A stretch of DNA of 24,900 bases from Mesostigma viride (lineage: Eukaryota > Streptophyta > Mesostigmatophyceae > Mesostigmatales > Mesostigmataceae), in NCBI GenBank assembly GCA_009746045.1, contig RPFO01000656.1, positions 1-24,900 on the forward strand, in the 5' to 3' direction. Both the position numbers and the translations under genes were made by a program. How positions within the stretch are numbered: the stretch's first letter is position 1; each line of letters starts with the position of its first letter. Below the pieces are notes generated by a model, which was given only the letters and a program-made list of their open reading frames with translations, did no database searches and had not been told where the DNA came from. Shown here piece by piece: positions 8,391 through 16,711 of the stretch.

Positions 8391-8970
8391 CCATCAAGGA
8401 CTCCCTACACCCCCATCATCCAACTACCATCCACGCACGCATGGCTGCAACCCCCCACTATCAAACCATCATCCACGCACACATGGCTGCAGCCCACCAC
8501 CATCAAACAACCATTAATGCATGCATGGCAGCATCCCCCCACCATCCAACCACCATCCACGCATGCATGGCTGCACCCCCCACCATCCAACCACCATCCA
8601 CGCACACATGGCTGCAACCCCCCATCTTCCAACCACCATCCACGCACACATGGCTGCAACCCCCCACCATCAAACCACCATCGGCACGCATGCATGGCAG
8701 CAAAACCTCACCATCCAACCACCATCCACGCATGCATGGCTGAACCCCCCACAATCCAACCACCATCCACGCACAACACATGGCTGCAACCCCCCACCAT
8801 CCAACCATCATCCACGCACACATGGCTGCAGCCCACCACCATCAAACAACCATTAGTGCATGCATGGCAGCAATCCCTCGCCATCCAACCACCATCCACA
8901 CACGCATTGCTGCAGCCCCCCACCATTCAAGCACCATCCACGCACATTCGCCATCACCTCCTACAGTAAT
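8391..8970. repeat. Minisatellite, right arm (CCACCATCC... orientation)
   Basis: About 13-14 units of 40-42 bp, each with CCAACCACCATCCACGCA, ATGGCTGCA and a C-run. It is inverted relative to 7621-7806, so the two arms could pair across the GAATT array. The Pro/His-rich ORFs in it are repeat artefacts. Confidence 0.9.
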
Positions 8971-10118
8971 GTCCAACCACCATCCACAAAGCACGGGGCT
9001 TATGGATTACAAGGCATTCAGCACGCCTGAATGCATGTAAGGCATGGACCACAAAATTTGCAGATGGCATGCTGAGAAAAGTAAAATCTGATTAAAATGT
9101 AGCAATGCCGTTAATAACAGCAATAACGCCTAGAAACTGACCAGTCTTTTGCACGCTTCTTGGAACAAGGACGCCGCCACCAGGCAGGTCAGGTCGGTTT
9201 CCTGACTACGCAATATAGACTCTCTAATACAAACTTTAAAAAATAAATGAAGCACGTGCAGCAAAATCAATGTCTTCCTGGCCAGTTCTCGACAATCTTA
9301 CAAGCACGCCACCGGAAACGTTAGTCAAAATAGCAAAAGCTGCGGGAAATTTGGCGAGGAAACAAAACGGCGAACAAAACGGTAAGAACATCCCGGAGAT
9401 GACGCTAAAACCAAGCCATAACGGACTGTTCAAGCGCAAACAGATTGGTAGATGAGGTGCAGAAAAAGAGCCTTCCGCAGCAGGCCTGATTACCTGCCTG
9501 GCACGCGAGGAAAGCGAGTTAACCATGGCAGGCTGGAATGCGCTTCGCGCAGGCCTGCTTACTTTACCTCCGAAGGAAACCGGAAATGGCCACAAATCAA
9601 AGCTAATTCGCTTGATTCCTATTTCCTCACTTTAAACCCCTCCCTTCTGCGTCGTTCAATACCAGGAATCTTGGCTATCACTCTGGCAAGAAGCCAATCT
9701 AATATATTCATCGCGGCCAGATTTGCGAATCAGACCCCCTCGCAACCGTGGGTTAAAGAAGGGCAGCGGTCTTTCATACCTAATGCATATTTCGTCAACA
9801 AAACATCTTTTGGAGTATCTTTCATACAGCATCGATCTCCATAACTTTTTTGCATTTCGGCCGACAAATTAGGCAAGTTTTCATGGAACGCGCACCGCCA
9901 TGGCCACCTTCGCACGTATACACTACACAGCCAGGCCCCTTTTACGTTCTGTACTTCTGTAGGTACATTACGTGTTGGGCCGGTGGTCAGCTCGTAACAA
10001 GTCAGTCAGTCTGTCTCGTGCGGAACTTCAAGTACGAAATTCGCCACCACTTTGGGCCGTATCGGTCCTTGGTAGTTACGCAACAAACATTCGATCGGTC
10101 GCCGTGGAAAGTACCATT
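8971..10118. other. Unassigned right interior of the TIR element
   Basis: ORFs of 119 codons (9595-9236, minus) and 130 codons (9452-9844, plus) overlap on opposite strands. Neither shows a recognisable domain, so neither is called. Near the right end GTTACGCAAC recurs at 10075-10084, inside the terminal repeat. Confidence 0.4.
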
Positions 10119-10150
10119 GTTGCGTAACTAGTTGCGTTACCGCGGGTTGG
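10119..10150 (-). repeat. Right terminal inverted repeat
   Basis: 32 bp, exact reverse complement of 4808-4839, ending GGGTTGG and followed by TACTGTAC of the copia integrase gene. Confidence 0.93.
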
Positions 10151-10847
10151 TACTGTACTTGGTGTATCTGTCAACACCCACCAACAAAATCAGTTTCCTG
10201 ATTTCTTGGATATCACATTGTACATATCCAGGCTGCAACACAGGTTGTCTGACATGAGACTTCTTAGGCTTGGGAGCAACCAGCCTACAGGAACAAGCCT
10301 CAGCAACCTGCTTTACTGCATTAAACAAAGATGTCCCTCCCAGTCTCCTTGCAAACTGGAGTGCCTGGGCAGCATGACCAAACATATGATGCAATCTCAA
10401 TGCAATGTTTGACACAAGAGACATTTTATTAAATACAGGTGAGGTGCTTGGAACAGCACTCTCTCTTACAACCAAGCTCCCCATTGCATCATTCAGGCCA
10501 TCAGCCTCATCCTCCTCCTCTAAAGGAGCTTCCTGCCCTAAGGCAGGACTTCCACGCTCCAACATTGAAGGAGTACGCAAACTACCTCCAAGAGCCATGT
10601 GGGAACGTTGTTGCCTTGTGGTAACTGCTTTCACCATCATGGTGACGTGGGAAGACCCAGTCACTACCCCATTGTGTTCTTCCTCCATGGATGCACCCTC
10701 AACCTGTGCAGGGGGACTCTCAACCTTAAGCGGGAGACTCTCAACCTGTGCAGGGAGCAAATCAACTTCATCCAGAGTAATGGGGGGGTCACTCTTAGCC
10801 CCCTCCCTAGTGGCGGACCCTAGCAAGCCCAGGGAAGGCTGAGCCTG
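10151..10847 (-). CDS. Copia B pol part 1: linker and integrase N-terminal half
   Basis: This frame begins right after the gag UGA (10850-10848) and is in phase with gag. The first 140 or so residues are an acidic, Pro/Ser-rich linker with repeated PAQVE-type segments and no protease motif. Then LHHMFGHAAQALQF gives the H-x4-H pair of the integrase zinc-binding region, followed by ACSCRL, where a CxxC pair is expected but CxC is seen. GYVQCDIQEI holds the first catalytic Asp, and VGVDRYTKY corresponds to the 'DD(Y/F)SRY' strand. The gene is cut at 10151 by the TIR element; the last residues NPR and the stop at 10139-10137 come from the inverted repeat. The C-half is at 4807-4088. There is no start codon; it is likely expressed as a gag-pol extension. 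Confidence 0.85.
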
Positions 10848-11897
10848 TCAGGTTGGGTTGTTATACCCCCCTTGGCCCCTTTGCTTACGCCAGCTAGGGC
10901 AGTCCTTACGGATGTGGCCCTGCTGGTGACAGAAATAACATGTGATACGAGGTGTCCCCACCCCAGGTGGTCCCCGCTGGGACCCCACCCTGTTGAAATC
11001 AAATCTGGGACGCTGAGCCGCTGGCTGCTCCTGGGAAGGACCTCCACGACGCTTGAAGCCACTGAAGCCTTTGGCCTGGAAGCCCCCCCGCTTGGAAGGC
11101 CCTGACCTTGGTGGACCATAACCGTTGGAGGGCTGCCCCCCCCATTGGTTGCCCTTGACCTTGGGAACACTGCCCCCTGCTGCAGCTGCCACATCCACCT
11201 TATCCTTCTCCTTCTGCTTCTCCCTGGCCTTGTCTGCCTCCTTCTTGCCTCCCACATACTTGCCCCTGAAATAATCCTTGATCTTGGCCACCATAGCAGC
11301 CCAGGTGGTGCATGTACGCATGTGCACCTGCAGGTTATCCAAGGTGACCTCATCCAATCCCAGGCTACCTAGGAAATCATCCATGGCAATCTCATCTGAC
11401 ACTACATACCCCTTGCCAGCACAATTGTGCCTGAGCTCCTGAAAATCCTCAAATGCCTGCAGAATCAGACCCTCAGCCTTGAAATCAATGTACTCCTTCT
11501 TCCAAAAGGAGCCATCACTAGCCCTCTTATCATCTAGGAACACCTCAAACTCAGCTATAAAAACATCCCAGGAATCTCCATCCTCAAACTTATCATTTAC
11601 ATACTTCTGCACCCTCTTGGGACACTTAAGAAGGTACTGAGACATACACAGCACCTGCAGAGGATTGTTACCATTATACAAGCCCTTATATCCCTTAAGG
11701 TGCCTAATGGTAATATCCTTATCCTTAACAGTCCAGTGCTCCTTGAGACTGGGAAGCTGGTTAAGAATAGCAAAGCCCTCCTGGGCCTTGGCTCTGCGGG
11801 GCTGCTCTGCTGCTGCTGGACGATTAAAATTCTGATTAACATTCTGACCCCGCAGCATTTGTTCGCCGGGTATCTCGCCGTCTTCCAAACCCTGCAT
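10848..11897 (-). CDS. Copia B gag (capsid and nucleocapsid)
   Basis: About 349 codons from the ATG at 11897. The frame is open a little further upstream but without an ATG. A UBN2-like helical capsid region occupies roughly residues 45-220 (for example TVKDKDITIRHLKGYKGLYN, then repeated helical segments). A Lys/Glu-rich stretch and a Gly/Arg-rich basic region (KRGGFQAKGF...) follow. A zinc knuckle CYFCHQQGHIRKDC (CX2CX4HX4C) lies 30 residues from the end and would bind element RNA. It ends NPT then UGA. The next codons, CAG GCT CAG, continue open into pol in the same frame. The UGA-C context is known to be leaky, so gag-pol readthrough is plausible. Confidence 0.88.
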   Translation of the reverse strand: MQGLEDGEIPGEQMLRGQNVNQNFNRPAAAEQPRRAKAQEGFAILNQLPSLKEHWTVKDKDITIRHLKGYKGLYNGNNPLQVLCMSQYLLKCPKRVQKYVNDKFEDGDSWDVFIAEFEVFLDDKRASDGSFWKKEYIDFKAEGLILQAFEDFQELRHNCAGKGYVVSDEIAMDDFLGSLGLDEVTLDNLQVHMRTCTTWAAMVAKIKDYFRGKYVGGKKEADKAREKQKEKDKVDVAAAAGGSVPKVKGNQWGGQPSNGYGPPRSGPSKRGGFQAKGFSGFKRRGGPSQEQPAAQRPRFDFNRVGSQRGPPGVGTPRITCYFCHQQGHIRKDCPSWRKQRGQGGYNNPT

Positions 11898-12050
11898 GGT
11901 CGCTGCGAATGCCGATGACAACTGTCGATGCCGATGCCGATGCTGAAGGAAGAATACTGCTGGGGAATTAATAAATTAATCCCTTAAGCTCTGGAACCAA
12001 GAAAAAAAAAATTTTCCTGAATTAATTCTCTGTTAATTATAACAGAAAAT

Positions 12051-12605
12051 TTAATCCAGCCTCATATCGTCGCGCGGAAACTGCAATACGTTATCCAAAA
12101 TCTGCTGCACAATACTCGGATATAAATCAGGAAGCCCCTCGCTGTTTTCACCTGGCTCCTCAGCGTTTGATTGCCGTTGAATCGAAGCAGCGACGTTTAT
12201 GATACCGTCGACTGACGACGCCCACCCGTTGTTGCTAACCGGAACTGCGACAGCCGGAAGAGTCGCCGAAATTCCAGACCACGCTGTCGCCAACGCCAGA
12301 ACACCCAAGCCGTAGGTGCGAAGCGCCGAAATTACTTGAGCTTGCTCGTCTGATCCCGAAGCTGCAAGCCTTCGGAAAATATGGGAATTTTCCGACAGGA
12401 TTTCCAAATCTTGAGTAAGGTCGTCGACGAACTGATGCAGATCGTTAGAAACTGGCGGCCGGCTGACGAGCGCTTGAGACAGCGAAGGTTGAACAGCACG
12501 CGAATGCAGCGCAGCAGTTGACGCCGTAAGTACGTTGAACGTTGAAATTAAAACCTGAAGACGATGGAGCCGACGCACGCTCGGGAGATGGCTCACGATA
12601 TTCAC
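12051..12605 (-). CDS. Small ORF in the copia B leader, unknown function
   Basis: 184 codons starting at an ATG about 95 bases inside the 5' LTR and ending about 150 bases before the gag start. No domain was recognised. It is predicted mostly helical and hydrophobic in the middle (GLGVLALATAWSGISATLPA), with an acidic C-terminus. A 68-codon frame (12651-12445) overlaps it. Copia elements normally have an untranslated leader here. The length and lack of low-complexity sequence argue for coding, but nothing else does, so it may be chance. Confidence 0.4.
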   Translation of the reverse strand: MNIVSHLPSVRRLHRLQVLISTFNVLTASTAALHSRAVQPSLSQALVSRPPVSNDLHQFVDDLTQDLEILSENSHIFRRLAASGSDEQAQVISALRTYGLGVLALATAWSGISATLPAVAVPVSNNGWASSVDGIINVAASIQRQSNAEEPGENSEGLPDLYPSIVQQILDNVLQFPRDDMRLD

Positions 12606-12699
12606 GCGTGTTTCCCATATAATGGAAAAACACCGTAAAAATTGCCGACACCAGAAATCAATGCCGTAATCAGTAGATTACGAACTCGCTTGTAATTCG

Positions 12700-13327
12700 A
12701 GTTAACGAAACTGTGGCTGAACTGTGGTTCAGCCTGCACTGATTAATATCTACAGAGGAAGTAGTTATATTAATCAATAGGTTTACGTTGCTGGTTATGG
12801 CTACCAGCACAGAACACACGAGGCACGTGAGAACCGTCGCCGAAGGTGCGAGGACACAGGTGCAGGGAAAGTGGTGCTACCAAGTGGCAGCGTCCTGCTC
12901 GTTATATACTAATTGTGACGCAGTCACATCCAGATGACTGATAGGACAGATCATCTCACAATATTGCTGTCCTTCACTCTGGACCAGCAGATCTCGACTC
13001 GTTATCCATAAATAGTCACATCAGTGTCCTGTCGCACAAGTCCTGTCACTATTTGTTACGTCTAATCAATAGCATTGAATAGACCGCAGTGTCGGAGACT
13101 AAATGTCCTATCGTACACTGTGACAAGACGTCGTATGCCACGCGTCACTTGAAGAACCACCGTAGAATCACCGAATCCAAGTAGAATGTAGTAGAACAGT
13201 ATCTTGCTCATATCTCGAGCAATACTCATCAGAATGAACCCGTTTCTGGATTGTAGTAACCGGAAGTAGAATCTCTACAAGCCAAGTAGCTTAGTAGAAT
13301 AATATTGCTTGCCAGGCAATATTAACT
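12700..13327 (-). repeat. 5' LTR of copia B
   Basis: 628 bp, identical on reading to 485-1112. It is the upstream LTR in element orientation. The bases that follow (12699 downward, CGAATTACAAGC) do not show the usual TGG start of a tRNA primer site. A TGGTTCCAGAGC word that does resemble one is found only at about 11989-12000. Confidence 0.93.
12902..12909 (-). promoter_or_regulatory. TATA-like box in the copia B 5' LTR
   Basis: Minus-strand TATATAAC about 420 bases into the LTR, which leaves about 200 bases for R-U5. The perfect palindrome TGTGACGCAGTCACA lies just upstream (12914-12928) and could bind a factor. Inferred only from motif and position. Confidence 0.4.
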
Positions 13328-13374
13328 AGAGGGGCAAGTGGCAGAACGGGGTGGTGACCTGTGTGGAAGATGCC
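13328..13374 (+). pseudogene. Copia A integrase, resumed fragment, with the right AGAGG duplication
   Basis: 13328-13332 is the right target duplication. Counting AGAGG once, the reading frame of the fragment at 2-484 continues as RGKWQNGVVTCVEDA, matching RGSWHPGVVTRVELA of copia B integrase. The fragment is cut at 13375 by the gypsy 3' LTR. The in-frame match is strong evidence that 485-13327 is one insertion. Confidence 0.85.
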
Positions 13375-13946
13375 TGTTACGCCGCGGATATCTACCTCCA
13401 CCTCTACCTCTAATGGGCCTGATACTACCTAAACTGGTCAGGCCTCCTCTACTTAACCCTCTGGCGAAAGACGAACGTGACGGAGCTGATCTCAATGCAT
13501 TAACGTAAGTGTTGCTATAATACGCCATACAACCATTTACCAAAACCCGTTTACTCCAGGAATAGAGGAAGGAAACACAACTACACTGCCGTGACCCAAG
13601 CCTAAATGTGTCAATTCACTTAACACACGCCGAGTGACCACACAAGGAGTGGAACGTGCATAAATGGTCACCAACGGTCCAACAGGCTCGGGCCGACCTG
13701 GCCCTCGCCTGCAGAAACACAGAAACACAAGCAGGTGCACAGATGCACGCCTGTCCACTACATTCTACAAAAGGATAAGGACCACTAATATAGTACGCGG
13801 CGCGGCGCCCAAAGGCACCCACTATACCACAGTACTGTTACGGGGACAATCATGTCCAAACTAGAACTGCACGTAACCTAGGAACAACCGAGGCCAAGGA
13901 CCTAATTTACGTCCGTAACTACAACGAATTGTTACGCGACGTAACA
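13375..13946 (-). repeat. 3' LTR of the gypsy element
   Basis: 572 bp, TGTTACG...CGTAACA ends, about 97% identical to 23592-24155 by eye. The differences include a 7-8-bp change in the AACACAG region at about 13720 and single-base run-length changes after 13840. Confidence 0.93.
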
Positions 13947-13957
13947 CCTCCCCCCCC
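13947..13957 (-). other. Polypurine tract of the gypsy element
   Basis: Minus strand GGGGGGGGAGG directly abutting the LTR start TGTTACG. This marks 13375-13946 as the 3' LTR. Confidence 0.85.
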
Positions 13958-14323
13958 ACAAAAGGTAGGGAGCCCTCTCCCTACGCAGAGAGGAGGGAAC
14001 CAGAGGGGTAGGAAAATAATCCTAACGCACCCAGCACACACCAACACAATCGATAGACCATCCCAGATACAAAGCACCAATAGTTCACACGGTCTCCACC
14101 ACCACGCCGGGTGGTGTAGGGTTAGCCAGCACCAAGCCTGGTGGTAGGTTCCCCTAACTGCCTGGAACGGAGTCCTGGCCGGGGGGGACGGCACTGGGCA
14201 GGACACACAGAGTAAACACATCAGCGCTAAGGACCAAGAACAGCCAACCAACTGGCCAGAATATGAGGGCGACTCTACATACCGGAGGGACAACACCCTC
14301 AGGTCGGGCCTAAGGCCCTCTAT
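13958..14323 (-). other. 3' untranslated region of the gypsy element
   Basis: No convincing ORF; a 125-codon Cys/Trp-rich frame crosses it into the LTR and is judged spurious. It contains CACCACCACGCCGGGTGGTG (14097-14116), a short stem-loop, and a similar CCAAGCCTGG about 20 bases on. Confidence 0.5.
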
Positions 14324-16635
14324 CTAGTGGCCATCCGTCTGGTAAGTGCCACGAGAGGCCAGCAGGACCTCCAGGTAGGCCTGGTAGTGAGCCACATCCT
14401 CAACATTGTCATGCCTATCTACAGTGAGGAAAACATCGGCCCACACGCCGTCAGGAAAGAGGCCCAGGAAGGCCCAGTAATACCTATGCTGCGTGAGGAC
14501 GACCTGGCCACGGGCCCAGTCCAGAAAGCCACAGGCAAAGAGGCGAAGGAAAGGCTCTACCGCGATCAGGCAAAGGGCCCGCAGGAGGAGGCAATGATAC
14601 CGAATCCGAGGGCGCAGACCCGTCGGGAAGAACAGGTCCACCAGGGGCTCCACGTTGGACGGCCACAACCGGATGTGCCGAACCTCGCGGGAGCGCCACC
14701 GACGAACACACTGTCGCGACCCGAATGTCTCTAGGTAGTCGCTGGCACGAGGAGGAGGGTGACCGCGGGAGTCTAGACCCTGGCCCGGGATAGGCGCCGG
14801 GCGGCGGGCATCCCACTCAAGGATGGGCTGGAGGACCGTAGTGTACGCCGCACCCGGCACCGCAGGAAACTCTACTGTAAGGGCATCCGAAGCCATAATG
14901 CCCAGAGGGGGAGGGTAAGCCCACTGAAACCCACCGTAGGTGTCCAAGTCGTTGTGGCGCCTCGCCCAGCGATACAGGACGCGCCGGACCAGGATCTCAC
15001 CCTCGAACACCGGATCAGCTAAAATAACCATGTCGAACGGAGGCCGATCAGTCTCAATGGGTAGGCCACGATCCCGGGGCGCCCGACACACCTGGGAGAA
15101 CCCATAGGACATGGGAGAGATGGCAAGCTCAGCAGAGGCGCGCGGCAGGTCACACTGTCGGCAGGCGAGTGCGGACATACCATACCCCGGAATGGGCGTG
15201 TCACGCGACTCCGGCGTCGCGTGCACCACAGAAGGAGCCCTGTCCCGATCACCCTGGGACAACTCCCTGAGGGAATCGGCAGCGCGGGTGGCGCGAGGAT
15301 CCTGACCGGTGGACCGAACAACCGCGGCCAAAGACCGCGAGGCCGAAGGAGGAGGGACCGGAGCAGGGGCTGACGCAGGGGCAGGAGCCGACACCGACGC
15401 AGGGGGCACTGGTAAAACAGGAGGTCGCGCCGGACCTGAAGCCAGAGAGGGCCGTGACGGACCCACCAACGACGCAGGCGCGCCGGTCTCCGTTGCCGGT
15501 GCACCCTCAGGCCACATGTTGAAAATGGGGCCCGTAGGGACAGGCAGTCCTGCATAAGATTGACTACCATCCAGGCCCCAGTCAGGAACCGGAATCCTCT
15601 GCGGAGGACCACCCTCCCAAAGTCTGGGAAGCCGCTAGTATCGCCAAAGAAACCCCGCGACGTCTGCGCCTGAGCGGGAGGAGGCTCGGAAGCAGCGACG
15701 GAGGGCGAGCTAACAGGGGCAGGAGACTCCCGCGTAGGCGCAGGTAGAGCGGTAACAGGCGCAGAGGCAGCAGGAGTCGCAGGAGCCGCCGGAACCACAG
15801 CGACCGCGGGCGCAGGCGGGGGCGCGGGCGAAGCCGTAGTCGCCGGGGCGACAGAAGGGGTAGGGGGCGCGGATCCAGCCGGCGTGGCCGGGACCTGCGC
15901 CTGGGCCGCAAGGAAGGCCCCAAACGCCGTGGTCAAAGACTGGATCTGAGCCTGCATAGCCGAGACCGTCGCCGAAAGAGGATCAGGCAAACCCGAAGGG
16001 GTAGGCTCCACTGCGACATCCCGGGTCGACCGAGGGGACGACGGGACCGGAGAGGGAGGGACAGACACCGAGGAGGCGGACGCAGCGCTCGAGGCAGAAT
16101 AATCTGGAGTATAATGTACCTCGGCTGGGGCGCCCGAAGGGGTAGGACCACTAACCGCTAGTCCCGCCGACTGATCAGCTATCTCCATGAACTCTACGGC
16201 CCGTAAAAGGTCGCAGGGGTTCTCGTCTACCTCAGCATCACCCTCAGCTGGAAGCCACGGGAACACCTCCCGTAGGCAGGTACGGCCCACAGGAGTGGAG
16301 AGGTAGGAGAACACACGGCAACACCGGAGAACCGCATCTATCTGCCCCAAGGCGGGACAGCTGGAACCACACCCCAACAAACAGTGTCCGGCATCATCGA
16401 AACCGTGCAGGACAAGCTGGTGCGGCTCATCAGGGGAAGGACCATACCACGTGACCCCGAAGAGGGCCGCCCTGACTAAGCTCGCATGTTGGGCCTGAAG
16501 GGCCGGCTGCACAACGCCACCCCGGTAACATGATCGCGACACCCAACGGCCCGGAAGGGCCTCGAAATACAGCTCAGGGTCCGGTAGGGGCAGGGACGGC
16601 AGCGGGCTCTCAGCCGGAGGGGTAGGCTCTGTCAT
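14324..16635 (-). CDS. Large accessory ORF of the gypsy element, unknown family, one frameshift
   Basis: ATG at 16635, 77 bases after the integrase stop. The first frame continues beyond about 15620, but coding character passes to the frame that ends at 14324: the upstream part ends GDTSGFPDFG, and the downstream part continues GGPPQRIPVPDW in the other frame. A one-base indel near 15610-15625 explains this; undisrupted length would be about 770 residues. Residues 1-160 look globular, with a Cys-rich patch HCLLGCGSSC. A Ser/Pro-rich linker, a helical segment (VSAMQAQIQSLTTAFGAFLA) that may form a coiled coil, and a long Pro/Ala-rich tract come next. The C-terminal 270 residues are globular, with a hydrophobic stretch YHCLLLRALCLIAVEPFLRL. 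No signal peptide, env motif or known domain was recognised. It is visibly more GC-rich than gag and pol, which may mean separate origin. It occupies the position of env-like genes in some Ty3 elements, but function is unknown. Confidence 0.7.
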
Positions 16636-16711
16636 GACGGCTGCGGAGGGGAGGGGACAACCAACCACCCGTCGACAGCAGACATAACATAAGAGAGGAG
16701 AAGGCCTACGA

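Larger units (their letters stand above)
4808..10150. mobile_element. 5.34-kb non-autonomous TIR element nested in copia B integrase
   Basis: Bounded by a 32-bp perfect inverted repeat (4808-4839 and 10119-10150) that starts CCAACCCGCGG. Its flanks are copia integrase on both sides. The flanking bases allow either a 2-bp TA duplication, or a 4-bp GTAC duplication (4805-4808 and 10150-10153) with a 31-bp repeat. The superfamily cannot be fixed from this. Copies of ACGCAAC/GTTGCGT recur just inside both ends, a usual layout for transposase binding sites. No DDE transposase was recognised. The interior is mostly satellites and hairpins, with one possible coding relic at 5614-5297. It is younger than copia B, whose LTRs are still identical. 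Confidence 0.85.
485..13327 (-). mobile_element. Copia-type LTR retrotransposon (copia B), itself split by a TIR element
   Basis: The element reads on the minus strand: 5' LTR (12700-13327), leader with a small ORF (12605-12051), gag (11897-10848), integrase N-half (10847-10151), inserted TIR element (10150-4808), integrase C-half (4807-4088), protease/RT/RNase H (4116-1888), long 3' UTR, polypurine tract (1132-1113) and 3' LTR (1112-485). It is flanked by AGAGG duplications. Without the 5.34-kb insert it is about 7.5 kb, within the normal range for copia elements. Domain assignment rests on a CCHC knuckle, integrase HH..C.C and D,D,E residues, an RT with LLDFKRAF and HGDD, and a copia-style RNase H ending in ENPADALTK. 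The two LTRs read as identical, so insertion was recent. The TIR insertion and the frame breaks make this copy non-autonomous now. Confidence 0.93.

Noticed and set aside
5991-8970. CRISPR array
   Set aside because: Repeats are tandem, without unique spacers of constant size, and the DNA is eukaryotic.
8405-9040. Several His/Pro- or Trp/Gly-rich ORFs on both strands
   Set aside because: All frames of the 42-bp minisatellite are open; the composition is that of the repeat.
9236-9844. 119- and 130-codon ORFs on opposite strands
   Set aside because: They overlap each other, show no recognisable domain, and nothing favours either strand.
13919-14296. 125-codon Cys/Trp-rich minus-strand ORF
   Set aside because: It crosses the polypurine tract into the LTR, has no domain, and starts beyond the accessory ORF stop.
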